A DNA stretch of 64,000 nucleotides from Ohessyouella blattaphilus. Lineage in GTDB: Bacteria > Bacillota > Clostridia > Lachnospirales > Lachnospiraceae. A program made the translations under genes and the position numbers. The stretch is taken from positions 248,001-312,000 of the forward strand of contig NZ_JAMXOC010000001.1 of NCBI RefSeq assembly GCF_024721265.1, given 5' to 3'. Shown here piece by piece: positions 34,408-42,600 of the stretch (its first letter is position 1; every line of letters starts with the position of its first letter). The notes under the pieces are model-generated. The model made no database searches. It was not told the origin of the DNA and worked only from the letters and a program-made list of their open reading frames with translations.

Positions 34408-35160
34408 TTAGCCGGCCATCCAGCCGCCATCAACTGGCATCGCTACACCATTCACAAAACTAGCATCATCGGTTGCTAAGAAGACCGCTACTTTAGCGAC
34501 TTCTTCTGGTTTTCCCGTACGCGGATTTACGGCATTGGCCTTCATCACCTTTTCAATTCCTAAAGGAGAAATCTTGGTCTGATCAAAGTTGCCGATTTCC
34601 GTCTCTACCCCACCAGGACAGATAACGTTCGCCCGAATCCCTTTTTCCGCGTACATAATTGCGGTGTTCTTCGTCAAGCCAACCAAAGCGTGTTTGGAGG
34701 TTACGTACGTCGCTCCCCCAGCAGCGCCTCTAAGACCGCCTACGGAAGCGATATTGATAATCACGCCACCGCCACTTTCGAGGAAAATATTGACGGCTTT
34801 TCTCATAGCTTCCATCGGTGCCGTCAGATTCACTCGCAGCACCCGCTCCCAAAGCTCATCGGTCAAGTCACCTACTGGCATAAAGTTATCCAGAATACCG
34901 GCATTATTAACGAGAATATCTAACTTACCGAACTCGGTAACTGCATAATCAAGCATCGCCGTTACATCTTCTGGCTTTGCCATATCTCCGGAAAAGGCCA
35001 CGATATTAGGAAACTCACCAGCTAGCTCTTCTAGTTTTTCTTTTCTTCTAGCTACTGCCACCACTTTAGCGCCTTCTGTCGCGTAGGCTTTCGCAATCTC
35101 TCGGCCCATTCCTGAGCTAGCACCGGTAACTACCGCTATCTTTCCATCTAATTTACCCAA
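34408..35160 (-). CDS. SDR-family oxidoreductase
   Basis: The 250-residue classical short-chain dehydrogenase has the NAD(P)-binding VTGASSGMGREIAKAYA, the NNAG motif in ILVNNAGILD, and the catalytic Ser-Tyr-Lys in NIASVGG and TYVTSKHALVG. The C-terminal NGVAMPVDGGWMAG is typical. Basic residues after strand 2 (VVAVARRKEKL) suggest NADP preference. It looks like a glucose- or 3-oxoacyl-type SDR, but substrate cannot be set. It is monocistronic with a good promoter. Confidence 0.93.
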   Translation of the reverse strand: MGKLDGKIAVVTGASSGMGREIAKAYATEGAKVVAVARRKEKLEELAGEFPNIVAFSGDMAKPEDVTAMLDYAVTEFGKLDILVNNAGILDNFMPVGDLTDELWERVLRVNLTAPMEAMRKAVNIFLESGGGVIINIASVGGLRGAAGGATYVTSKHALVGLTKNTAIMYAEKGIRANVICPGGVETEIGNFDQTKISPLGIEKVMKANAVNPRTGKPEEVAKVAVFLATDDASFVNGVAMPVDGGWMAG

Positions 35161-35208
35161 ATCGAAATCCTCCTTTATATAGAAGCGAATTAATAGTTTG
35201 CAATTTCA

Positions 35209-35237
35209 ATTATAGGCCTTTATCTATTTTTTAACAA
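35209..35237 (-). promoter_or_regulatory. promoter of the SDR gene
   Basis: TTGTTA (35237-35232) and TATAAT (35214-35209) on the minus strand, spacer 17 bases. Confidence 0.8.
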
Positions 35238-35272
35238 GCTTTATGCGTCGTTATCTGAAAGTTTTATAAGTT

Positions 35273-35902
35273 TTATAATTTGATTACAATGTCGGTAGCT
35301 TTCGAAACCGCCGGGGAATGAGTCACCAGGATGACGCACCGGCCTTCGTCAGCTAAACGGCGCATAATCCCTAGAATTTCCTTCTCTGTCTGGCCGTCTA
35401 GGTTACCCGTTGGTTCATCGGCTAAGATAACATCTGGATTATACGCAAGGGCCCTAGCAATGGCAACTCTTTGCTGCTGCCCGCCGGAAAGCTGTAGCAC
35501 CCGGCGATTGGCTTCTTGCTCACTAATCCCTACACTCCTTAATAGGCGCATGGCTTCTGCTGATTTGTCCACCTTTTTCATCTCGGCGATATCCATTGAT
35601 AACACCACATTTTCAAGAGCTGTTAGCTTCGTCAGCAGATTGTAGCTCTGAAAAATTACACCCACGTATTTGCTGCGATACTTATAGGTATCGATTTTCT
35701 TTACGTCCTGTCCCAGGTAATACATCTCTCCCGAATCAGGTCTTGCCAGACACGCCAGCAAGGATAAAAGCGTGGTCTTACCAGCTCCGGACTTACCGAC
35801 AACAGCATACATTTTTCCCTTTTCAAAATCTAGAGACAACTGATTTAACACCACATTTTCTCCATACGAATAACTAACATTATCTAATCTAAGTACACTC
35901 AT
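35273..35902 (-). CDS. ABC transporter ATP-binding protein (MacB/LolD type)
   Basis: This 209-residue ATPase shows Walker [17 protein letters not shown]-loop [15 protein letters not shown], signature [15 protein letters not shown], Walker [13 protein letters not shown] and switch His in VTHSP. It is followed by no extra domain. Its permease is encoded 14 bases upstream. The pair resembles bacterial exporters and antimicrobial-peptide resistance transporters regulated by adjacent two-component regulators. Confidence 0.95.
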   Translation of the reverse strand: MSVLRLDNVSYSYGENVVLNQLSLDFEKGKMYAVVGKSGAGKTTLLSLLACLARPDSGEMYYLGQDVKKIDTYKYRSKYVGVIFQSYNLLTKLTALENVVLSMDIAEMKKVDKSAEAMRLLRSVGISEQEANRRVLQLSGGQQQRVAIARALAYNPDVILADEPTGNLDGQTEKEILGIMRRLADEGRCVILVTHSPAVSKATDIVIKL

Positions 35903-35916
35903 GTCTTTCCTCCTAC

Positions 35917-37530
35917 CTAATCTCGGTTTACTAAAATATCCAACGGGTTATAGCGCAAAATAAAGACAATTGCCACCATACCTGCCACTATTCCCAGCAA
36001 CAAACCAATCCCAATTAATTGAGCTAACACCGTGAAATTAAGAGATGCATCTACTTCGTCTAAGTAATTACTTTCCTCAGCTGCCCCCGATTCACCCCTT
36101 TGACCGTCCATCATGCCGCCACCTGGCCTACCAAACGCCGCTTCTTGCTGGCTCTCCTGCTCACTCATGGATTCTATTTGTTGTTTTAATAAGGAATTAG
36201 AAACCGGCCCTGATAAAGCCACACCGAGACCAGTGCCAATTACCATGGCGCAAATAGTCACTAGGAGTGTTTCTAATAGAAACGACAGTGCTACCTTTCC
36301 TTTTTTCATACCGATGGCCGTCAAAACACCAATCTCATATTTTCGCTCGCGGACGGCAAACATATTAATTACGATTAGAACAACAGCACCTATTCCCAGC
36401 ACTACGATTAAAAAGTAGCTCGTCATCTTACTTAAATTTTCTAGCGGAATCAGGCTATTTTCATAGCTGCTAACATCTGTGGAGGTGACCTGATAGTCTT
36501 CTGAAAGCCCTAACTCTCTCACCTGTTCCTCAAACGCGTAATAAGCATCTAAATCTTTAAATATATACGTTCCCGAAACTTGTTCCGGTAAAGCCGTAGT
36601 CGTCTCTAGACCGGTGGTTTCATCTGTCGATGTGGTAGCTACACTGGTGGAGGTACTGATTATACTTTCTGCACTTGGATAGCTAATATAGATGCGATTA
36701 GCCGCATCATTTCCTGGATTAAAGCCGCCCATCATGCCCTCGCCATTACTACTAGACTGCTCATTGTGATAGATGCCACTAACAGTAAGGATATACGTCT
36801 CCCCTTCATTATTCGGATTCTCTACGGTAATTTCATCTCCTACAGCTAAGTCATTATAGGTAGCAAGCTCATCGGAAATCACACAGTTCATATCGCTTTC
36901 ATTAAAATCAAAAAAGCTGCCCTCGGTAATACTGCTACTTCCAGAGATGAAATCCGTCATCGCCTCTTCTTTTCCATAACCAACTACCGTAAAATCTCCC
37001 TGGGTGCCCATGCCGCCTCGTACAAATCCAGGCATACTACCGCCACCAGACATCTCTCCACTTGGCATATCACCGCCTGGCATCATTCCCGTATCCGTTC
37101 TTTCACCTTCACTACTGCTCCCATTATCACTGCTTTCACTTTGAACAGACGTAGACACAGCTTCTAATTCCTCGCTTCCATTTAGTGATAAAGACGATGA
37201 ATAGTAAAAGTCCGTAACCGCCTCTGCCTGTGCATACCCTTCTAGCTCTGACAGTGAAAGACTTTCGGTGCTCTGAAGCCTTTCCCGCATGGCTTCTGGG
37301 TCCGGCGCTTCTCCATCTTCGCCGCCAGACATCATCGCCTGCCGGTCTACGCTAATCTGAGCCGATATCGTCATCGTATCTAAGCTACTCGTCTTAGCCT
37401 TATCAGCGGCCCCCATAATAGATAGACCGACACATGATGACAGGACTATGATAAAGATAATAATGCCAATCAGGATATTTCTCCCTCTATTTCGACTCAC
37501 ATTTCGTATTGCGTTCTTTATAATATACAT
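35917..37530 (-). CDS. MacB-like ABC transporter permease with large extracellular domain
   Basis: The 537-residue permease has the MacB topology: an N-terminal helix (NILIGIIIFIIVLSSCVGLSI), a large extracellular domain of about 330 residues, and three C-terminal FtsX helices. The FtsX part contains MFAVRERKYEIGVLTAIGMKKG and IVFILRYNPLDILVNRD. The ectodomain includes an unusual Gly/Met/Pro-rich segment around residues 145-180 (GMMPGGDMPSGEMSGGGS), and similar Gly/Met runs recur later (GEGMMGGFNPG, PGGGMMDGQRG). Methionine-rich loops could be flexible or metal-binding; that is speculation. It is co-transcribed with the ATPase and divergent from an OmpR-type regulator. Confidence 0.9.
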   Translation of the reverse strand: MYIIKNAIRNVSRNRGRNILIGIIIFIIVLSSCVGLSIMGAADKAKTSSLDTMTISAQISVDRQAMMSGGEDGEAPDPEAMRERLQSTESLSLSELEGYAQAEAVTDFYYSSSLSLNGSEELEAVSTSVQSESSDNGSSSEGERTDTGMMPGGDMPSGEMSGGGSMPGFVRGGMGTQGDFTVVGYGKEEAMTDFISGSSSITEGSFFDFNESDMNCVISDELATYNDLAVGDEITVENPNNEGETYILTVSGIYHNEQSSSNGEGMMGGFNPGNDAANRIYISYPSAESIISTSTSVATTSTDETTGLETTTALPEQVSGTYIFKDLDAYYAFEEQVRELGLSEDYQVTSTDVSSYENSLIPLENLSKMTSYFLIVVLGIGAVVLIVINMFAVRERKYEIGVLTAIGMKKGKVALSFLLETLLVTICAMVIGTGLGVALSGPVSNSLLKQQIESMSEQESQQEAAFGRPGGGMMDGQRGESGAAEESNYLDEVDASLNFTVLAQLIGIGLLLGIVAGMVAIVFILRYNPLDILVNRD

Positions 37531-37571
37531 CTTAACTACCTCCTTCTTTTTGCAAGCCAGATTGTATATTA

Positions 37572-37646
37572 GAAACCTTGAATGAACCTTGAAACACAGA
37601 TTTTACACAAGGTGTTCAAGCTTTTTACATGAGCTCTTCGTATAAT
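37572..37646. promoter_or_regulatory. intergenic control region with 11-bp direct repeats between ABC operon and response regulator
   Basis: Two copies of CCTTGAA-type half sites (minus strand TTCAAGGTT, 11 bases apart) lie at 37572-37594, just upstream of a -10-like TAATAT for the ABC operon. Another TTCAAG occurs at 37615-37620. A TATAAT at 37641-37646 serves the plus-strand regulator and lacks a good -35, as in activated promoters. An 11-base direct-repeat period is typical of OmpR-family regulators. Confidence 0.65.
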
Positions 37647-37682
37647 AAGCTAACGTAAAAAACACAAAAGAGGTATAGTTAA

Positions 37683-38363
37683 ATGCGGATTTTACTAATA
37701 GAAGACGACTGCGCACTTGCGGAAGCAGTCGCCGAACTTCTAAAAAATGAAGGCTTTATTGTAGACTGTGTCCACGAAGGAAAGCTCGGATATGATTTTG
37801 CCGTAAGCGGCATATACGATCTCTTTCTAATCGATGTGATGCTTCCTGGCCTGAACGGCTTTGAAATCCTAAGAAAATTGCGGCAACAAAACATACACAC
37901 GCCTGCCATTATGCTAACTGCCAAAGCCGAGTTAGATGATAAGCTCGCAGGCTTTGAAAGCGGGGCTGATGACTATATCACCAAACCCTTTATGACTAAG
38001 GAACTTATCGCTAGAATCTGGGCGGTCTTAAAGCGTCAAAATACCGGCGAGCATAAGTTCCTCACCTTTCACGATCTGGAACTTCGAAGCGCCGAAGGCA
38101 CACTCCACAACACGCAGACTAATAAATCAATCACCCTGGGACCGAAAGAACTGTATTTGATGGAATCCTTTCTAGCTCACCCCTCCCTCATTCTCAGCAA
38201 AGAAATATTAACCGAGCGTGCCTGGGGCTATAACAGCGACTCCGAATACAACAACATCGAAGTCTACGTCTCTTTCCTGCGCAAGAAAATAGTCGCACTT
38301 CAGTCTCAGGTGCAAATAAAATCCATTCGGGGGATTGGGTATAAATTGGAATATAAAGATTAA
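37683..38363 (+). CDS. OmpR-family response regulator (orphan)
   Basis: The 226-residue regulator has a receiver with acidic pair IEDD, phospho-acceptor Asp51 in DLFLIDVMLPGLNG, conserved Thr/Lys in MLTAKAE and YITKPFM, and a C-terminal winged helix (LGPKELYLMESFLAHPSLILSKE; VYVSFLRKKI; IRGIGYKLE). No histidine kinase gene follows: the next genes are tRNAs. It is divergent from the MacB-like transporter and probably controls it through the repeats in the shared gap. The partner kinase must lie elsewhere. Confidence 0.95.
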   Translation: MRILLIEDDCALAEAVAELLKNEGFIVDCVHEGKLGYDFAVSGIYDLFLIDVMLPGLNGFEILRKLRQQNIHTPAIMLTAKAELDDKLAGFESGADDYITKPFMTKELIARIWAVLKRQNTGEHKFLTFHDLELRSAEGTLHNTQTNKSITLGPKELYLMESFLAHPSLILSKEILTERAWGYNSDSEYNNIEVYVSFLRKKIVALQSQVQIKSIRGIGYKLEYKD

Positions 38364-38454
38364 GAGAAAACCGTTCTAGAACTTAGTCAAATTATCGGTG
38401 AGGAGACGGAAATTTTATATGTTTGATTTGTCCTTGATTTCCGTAAAAAGTTGT

Positions 38455-38482
38455 TGCATTTTTCACGACTTTTGAATATAAT
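38455..38482 (+). promoter_or_regulatory. promoter of the tRNA-Gln/tRNA-Pro pair
   Basis: TTGCAT (38455-38460) and TATAAT (38477-38482), spacer 16 bases, about 20 bases before tRNA-Gln. Confidence 0.75.
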
Positions 38483-38501
38483 GAATATTGTTCGATACCG
38501 A

Positions 38502-38572
38502 TGCGGATTGGTGTAATGGTAGCACAGCAGACTCTGACTCTGTTAGTAGAGGTTCAAATCCTCTATCCGTAG
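38502..38572 (+). tRNA. tRNA-Gln (anticodon CTG)
   Basis: Acceptor TGCGGAT/ATCCGTA with the U1-A72 pair seen in glutamine tRNAs; anticodon stem GCAGA/TCTGT with loop CTCTGAC, anticodon CTG; T arm GGTTCAAATCC. Discriminator G. Confidence 0.92.
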
Positions 38573-38606
38573 TTTTATTTGAACTAAAGATGAAAATTGC
38601 ATATCG

Positions 38607-38680
<74 letters not shown>

Positions 38681-38682
38681 TT

Positions 38683-38707
38683 AAACCCTTGCATTTGCAA
38701 GGGTTTT
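38683..38707 (+). terminator. terminator after tRNA-Pro
   Basis: Arms AAACCCTTGC and GCAAGGGTTTT around a short loop, with a T run in the 3' arm. Confidence 0.88.
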
Positions 38708-38729
38708 CGCATGTCTGAAAACAATCACT

Positions 38730-39488
38730 TTACACCGCTGTCCAGCCTCCATCAATAACTACCGTTTGTCCCGTCGTGTAGGAAGAAGCATCCGAGGCAA
38801 ACAGAAGCATCTGCGCTAAGAGCTCTTCTACTCTACCGGGACGACCGAGGGGACAACGATTCGCTAGTAAGGCTTTTGTGCCCTCTTCGATAACCATCAT
38901 TTCACTAGGAAACATTCCCGGAGCGATGGCGTTAACCGTAATGCCATACTCTGCCCACTCCTGGGCAAGACTTCTCGTAAAATTGGGAATCGCCCCTTTT
39001 GTGGCATTGTATGCTAGATTGGGCATGTGATGCCCAGCAATCATCCCGAACATCGAGCAAGTATTAATAACCCGCCCGTACTTATTAGCAATCATATGCT
39101 TGCCGCACTCTCTGGCCATGAGAAAGTAACCGGTTAAGCTAATGTTCACCACTTGATTCCATTCCTGAAGTGGCAGATCAACTGTCGGCGTTACCTTAAT
39201 GGCACCGGCATTGTTAATAAGAATATCAATTCTCCCAAAGTGGTCCATAATTTCCGCCACGGCTTCTGTTACCCGGGCCTCATCTGTTACGTCTACCGTT
39301 ACCGGCAAGCACTCTCCGCCACTTTCTTCAATCTCTTTCTTTAATTCTTCTAGACGGTCCGTTCGTCTAGCCAGCGCTGCTACTTTGGCACCGTTTTCTG
39401 CAAGTGCTTTGGCGTAGGCATTGCCAAGACCAGATGACGCTCCTGTTACTACCGCCACTTTTCCCGTAAGATCCAAATAATTCTTCAT
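38730..39488 (-). CDS. SDR-family oxidoreductase (gluconate 5-dehydrogenase-like)
   Basis: The 252-residue classical SDR has VTGASSGLGNAYAKALAENG, NNAGAIKV, the catalytic NTCSMFG Ser and Tyr/Lys in AYNATKGAIPNFTRSLAQEWA, and the C-terminal TTGQTVVIDGGWTAV. The LAQEWAEYGITVNAIAPGMFPSEM stretch resembles gluconate 5-dehydrogenases and related sugar-acid SDRs. ATG at 39488 is preferred because AAGGAGG precedes it; the longer frame extends into promoter sequence. Substrate is not certain. Confidence 0.92.
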   Translation of the reverse strand: MKNYLDLTGKVAVVTGASSGLGNAYAKALAENGAKVAALARRTDRLEELKKEIEESGGECLPVTVDVTDEARVTEAVAEIMDHFGRIDILINNAGAIKVTPTVDLPLQEWNQVVNISLTGYFLMARECGKHMIANKYGRVINTCSMFGMIAGHHMPNLAYNATKGAIPNFTRSLAQEWAEYGITVNAIAPGMFPSEMMVIEEGTKALLANRCPLGRPGRVEELLAQMLLFASDASSYTTGQTVVIDGGWTAV

Positions 39489-39591
39489 GTTCTGCCTCCT
39501 TAAATTTTTCCATGTGACCTTCTGCCTGATGAGTAGTTTAACTATAATATCATCTGCCGCTGTCTCCCACCGCACCATTTGGGTACCAAAA

Positions 39592-39613
39592 GACCTGCCA
39601 AAATCGGCAGGCC
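39592..39613 (-). terminator. terminator of the surface-protein gene
   Basis: On the minus strand, arms GGCCTGCC and GGCAGGTC enclose GATTTT and are followed by TTTT. Confidence 0.8.
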
Positions 39614-39629
39614 TCTCGGTATTTGTATT

Positions 39630-42600
39630 CTATTTACCGTATTTCTTCCTTCTTAAAAAGATGATGATACAAGTTAAGAGTGCGAGGATTACGATTCCCG
39701 TCCAAAGAGCAATCCAGGAATTGTCTCCCGTGGTGATAATCGATTTTTTCGAAGTTTTACCACCATTCTTAAGGTTGGCGTCGCCAGCTGGCTTAGCATC
39801 TGCTGTAATCTTAGCGTTTACCGTCTTTTCAATCACTTTTTTAAGCTGTGGCTCTAACCCTGGCTTAGTAATCTCTTCTTGAATCTCATAGCCTTCGAGA
39901 ACCACTGTCGTAGTAATCGGCGCTGTTGCCGCTAATAAATTCTCCAGATTTGGTTTTACTTCAAGGTCGGTCACCTCGTCTCCCACCACTTTTTTAGCTG
40001 CTGCCTTTGTCTCTTTTGTCACATAAGCTTCTAGCGTTCCCTCTTTCTTCATCTTATTCAGCTCCGATATGCTCATTTCGATATCGACACCTATTATTTC
40101 ATAACGATACAGAGAAAGCACTACCGTGGTACTTGTTGTATCTGGGGCAATAAGGGTGATGTTTACTTTTCCGGTCTTTTCTTTGCTAATCATTTCATTA
40201 AGAGCATGAATGGTAGTTTCGTCAATAGCAATATCTCCCCTAGCTATGTCCACACCCTCAGCATCCACAGCCTTGGTTTTTAAAATCTCTTTTATAGAAT
40301 CGGCGCTAAGAGCACCTTTGTCGATATTGTAATCTCCATCTTTGGCACTAAGTACGGTGCCAATTAACGTTACCGGAATCGTAAGACCAAGTTTCTTATC
40401 AGTCGTTTGGTAAGCAAGAGTATACTCTCCCAAAGCTCTTTCCCCGATAGCTTTATTAATCTTCTGCAAATCTTCTACCGAGGTGTCCACACCATCCTTA
40501 ATCTCATTTCCAAACTTATCTTCTAGATATACATTAGATAAAGCATTCATACTAGCCTCATCTAATTCCCCGCCAATAACGTCGTAACGTACTCCGTTGG
40601 CACCTAATCGACGGCCGTCATCACCTGTATTTACGTAATCAAATAAGGTTACGCGAATGCCGACGGTTAGATTATCTGGCGAACCAAAGGTTAAGTTAAA
40701 GCTACGCTCTCCTTTGTATCTGTTGCCTTCCGCAAAGATTTGTCCTTTTGCCTTATTTATGGCTTTTAATTCATCAGCATTCACCGTAATATCTGCTGCT
40801 TGATATTTATTTTGGTGTTTATCGTTGGCCCAGGCTTTTCCTAACTCCTTAGCAAGGTTGGCTGTCAAATCATCGGCTTGTGCTAAGTTAGTATCTGATA
40901 CATGGACTCCGTAGATAAAATTCGTTCCCCCAATGGCGCCTTTACCGTCTTCAATTGTTCCCACGCCTGTAAGGGTCACGGTAATCGTTACCTTATCGCC
41001 GGTATTTGCATCTTTATCATAATCCTGAGTATAGAAGGTCAGCTCATATTGTCCCTTTATACCTGCAAGGATTTGATCATTGATGTGCTGTAACTGGGCC
41101 GAATCCACAGTTGCTTTATCAAGCTCTTGCTTCGTGCTACCATCCGCCTCAAAGCCAGCCACTACTACCTTGGCAAGTACTTTTGCTTTTGCCGCATCAA
41201 TAGGGGGCATTGCCGTACCGCTTTCATCGGCAACTGCGTAGCTAAAGTGACTAGCACCGATTTTGCCCTTCTCGCCATTAACATCTGTTTTGGCAAAATA
41301 TGCGTATAGCTCTTTATCGCCCGTATCCGTTGGTTCGATTTTTACAACTTCGGTACCACCGCTAGCGCTATCATACCATCCTAGGAAAAGGTGACCGGAC
41401 TTGCTAGTTGGAGCAAAGGATGAAACACCAACACCATAGGTGTACTTGGTCGGGTTACTCGTTGCTTCGCCGCCATCTAGGTGATAAGTGATTTTATACT
41501 CGTTAAGTTTCCAAACGGCGTAAACCGTTTTCTCAGATATAAAATCAATCTCGGTACCGTCGCCAAAATCAGCGACAGTGGCATCATTGGTGGTTGCCCA
41601 GCCGAGGAACTCATGACCGGCTCTCGTTGGATTCGTTCCCGGTAATGCAGAAGCGGTCAGTGCCGAGCCATATGGGTAAGCAATGCTCGCCGGCGAAGCC
41701 TCTGTGTCACCACCGTTCTTATCAAAATTAACGGTGACATTGACAGCCTTCCACTGAGCTTTCAAGATGATCTCGCCTGCTTCAGAAAAGAAGACTTCTC
41801 CACCAGCGGAATATTCATTTCCAGCTCCATCTTTCCAATTTATAAATTCGTATCCGGCAAGCGTTGGTTCCTGATTGCTTACGGCAAATTTATTGCCTGC
41901 AACTATGCCATAAATACCAGAGGAAGCTATCGGCATATTCTCTGCTCCCGTTATGTCACTAGGCAATTTGCTTGGCAAATTCTGGTCATATGTCAACTGA
42001 ATTAATTGCGTACCAAAGCCAACTTTGCTTGAATACGCCTGTAAGAACACTGGCGAGTCCCCTTTTTCTAGGGCGTAGTATTTAAATTGATTATAGGCTA
42101 CCTGACTGCCGCTGCTAGGTATTTTGAACTTAAGTATCGCATCCAAGCTCTCTCCTGCAGCGATCGTATGCGTGCCAAATTCAATGTAGATTGCCGTAGC
42201 CTTTGCCGCACCACCAATCGCTTCCGCATTTTCTTTCCAGATATCCGCTTCGCTTGGCGCGTATGTGGCCAGATTAATCTCATCATATGTTGGCAATTCT
42301 GTAATCGCTACATCTGTATAATAAATTTTATAATCTAATGCATCTGGTACATTCACACCCTCAAAGCTAACGTTACCATCCGAACCGCGTCCGTCTGTAG
42401 ACGAGGGCAAAATATTGTAAATCTTTAGATTGTCAAAGTCCGTATTTCCTGTATTGGTTAGCGTCGCTTTCATCTCAACGATTTCATCGTGTGTCGCCGG
42501 AACAAAAGCATCTGTAACCCAAGCATTTTCTGTAGACGCACTCTTTACGCTACCAGTACCAGATAGTGCCGTCACTGACACAATGCTTAGAGGTGAATGG

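Noticed and set aside
38380-38455. Inverted ACGGAAAT/ATTTCCGT pair after the orphan regulator as a terminator
   Set aside because: The loop is more than 20 bases and no T run follows; too weak to call.
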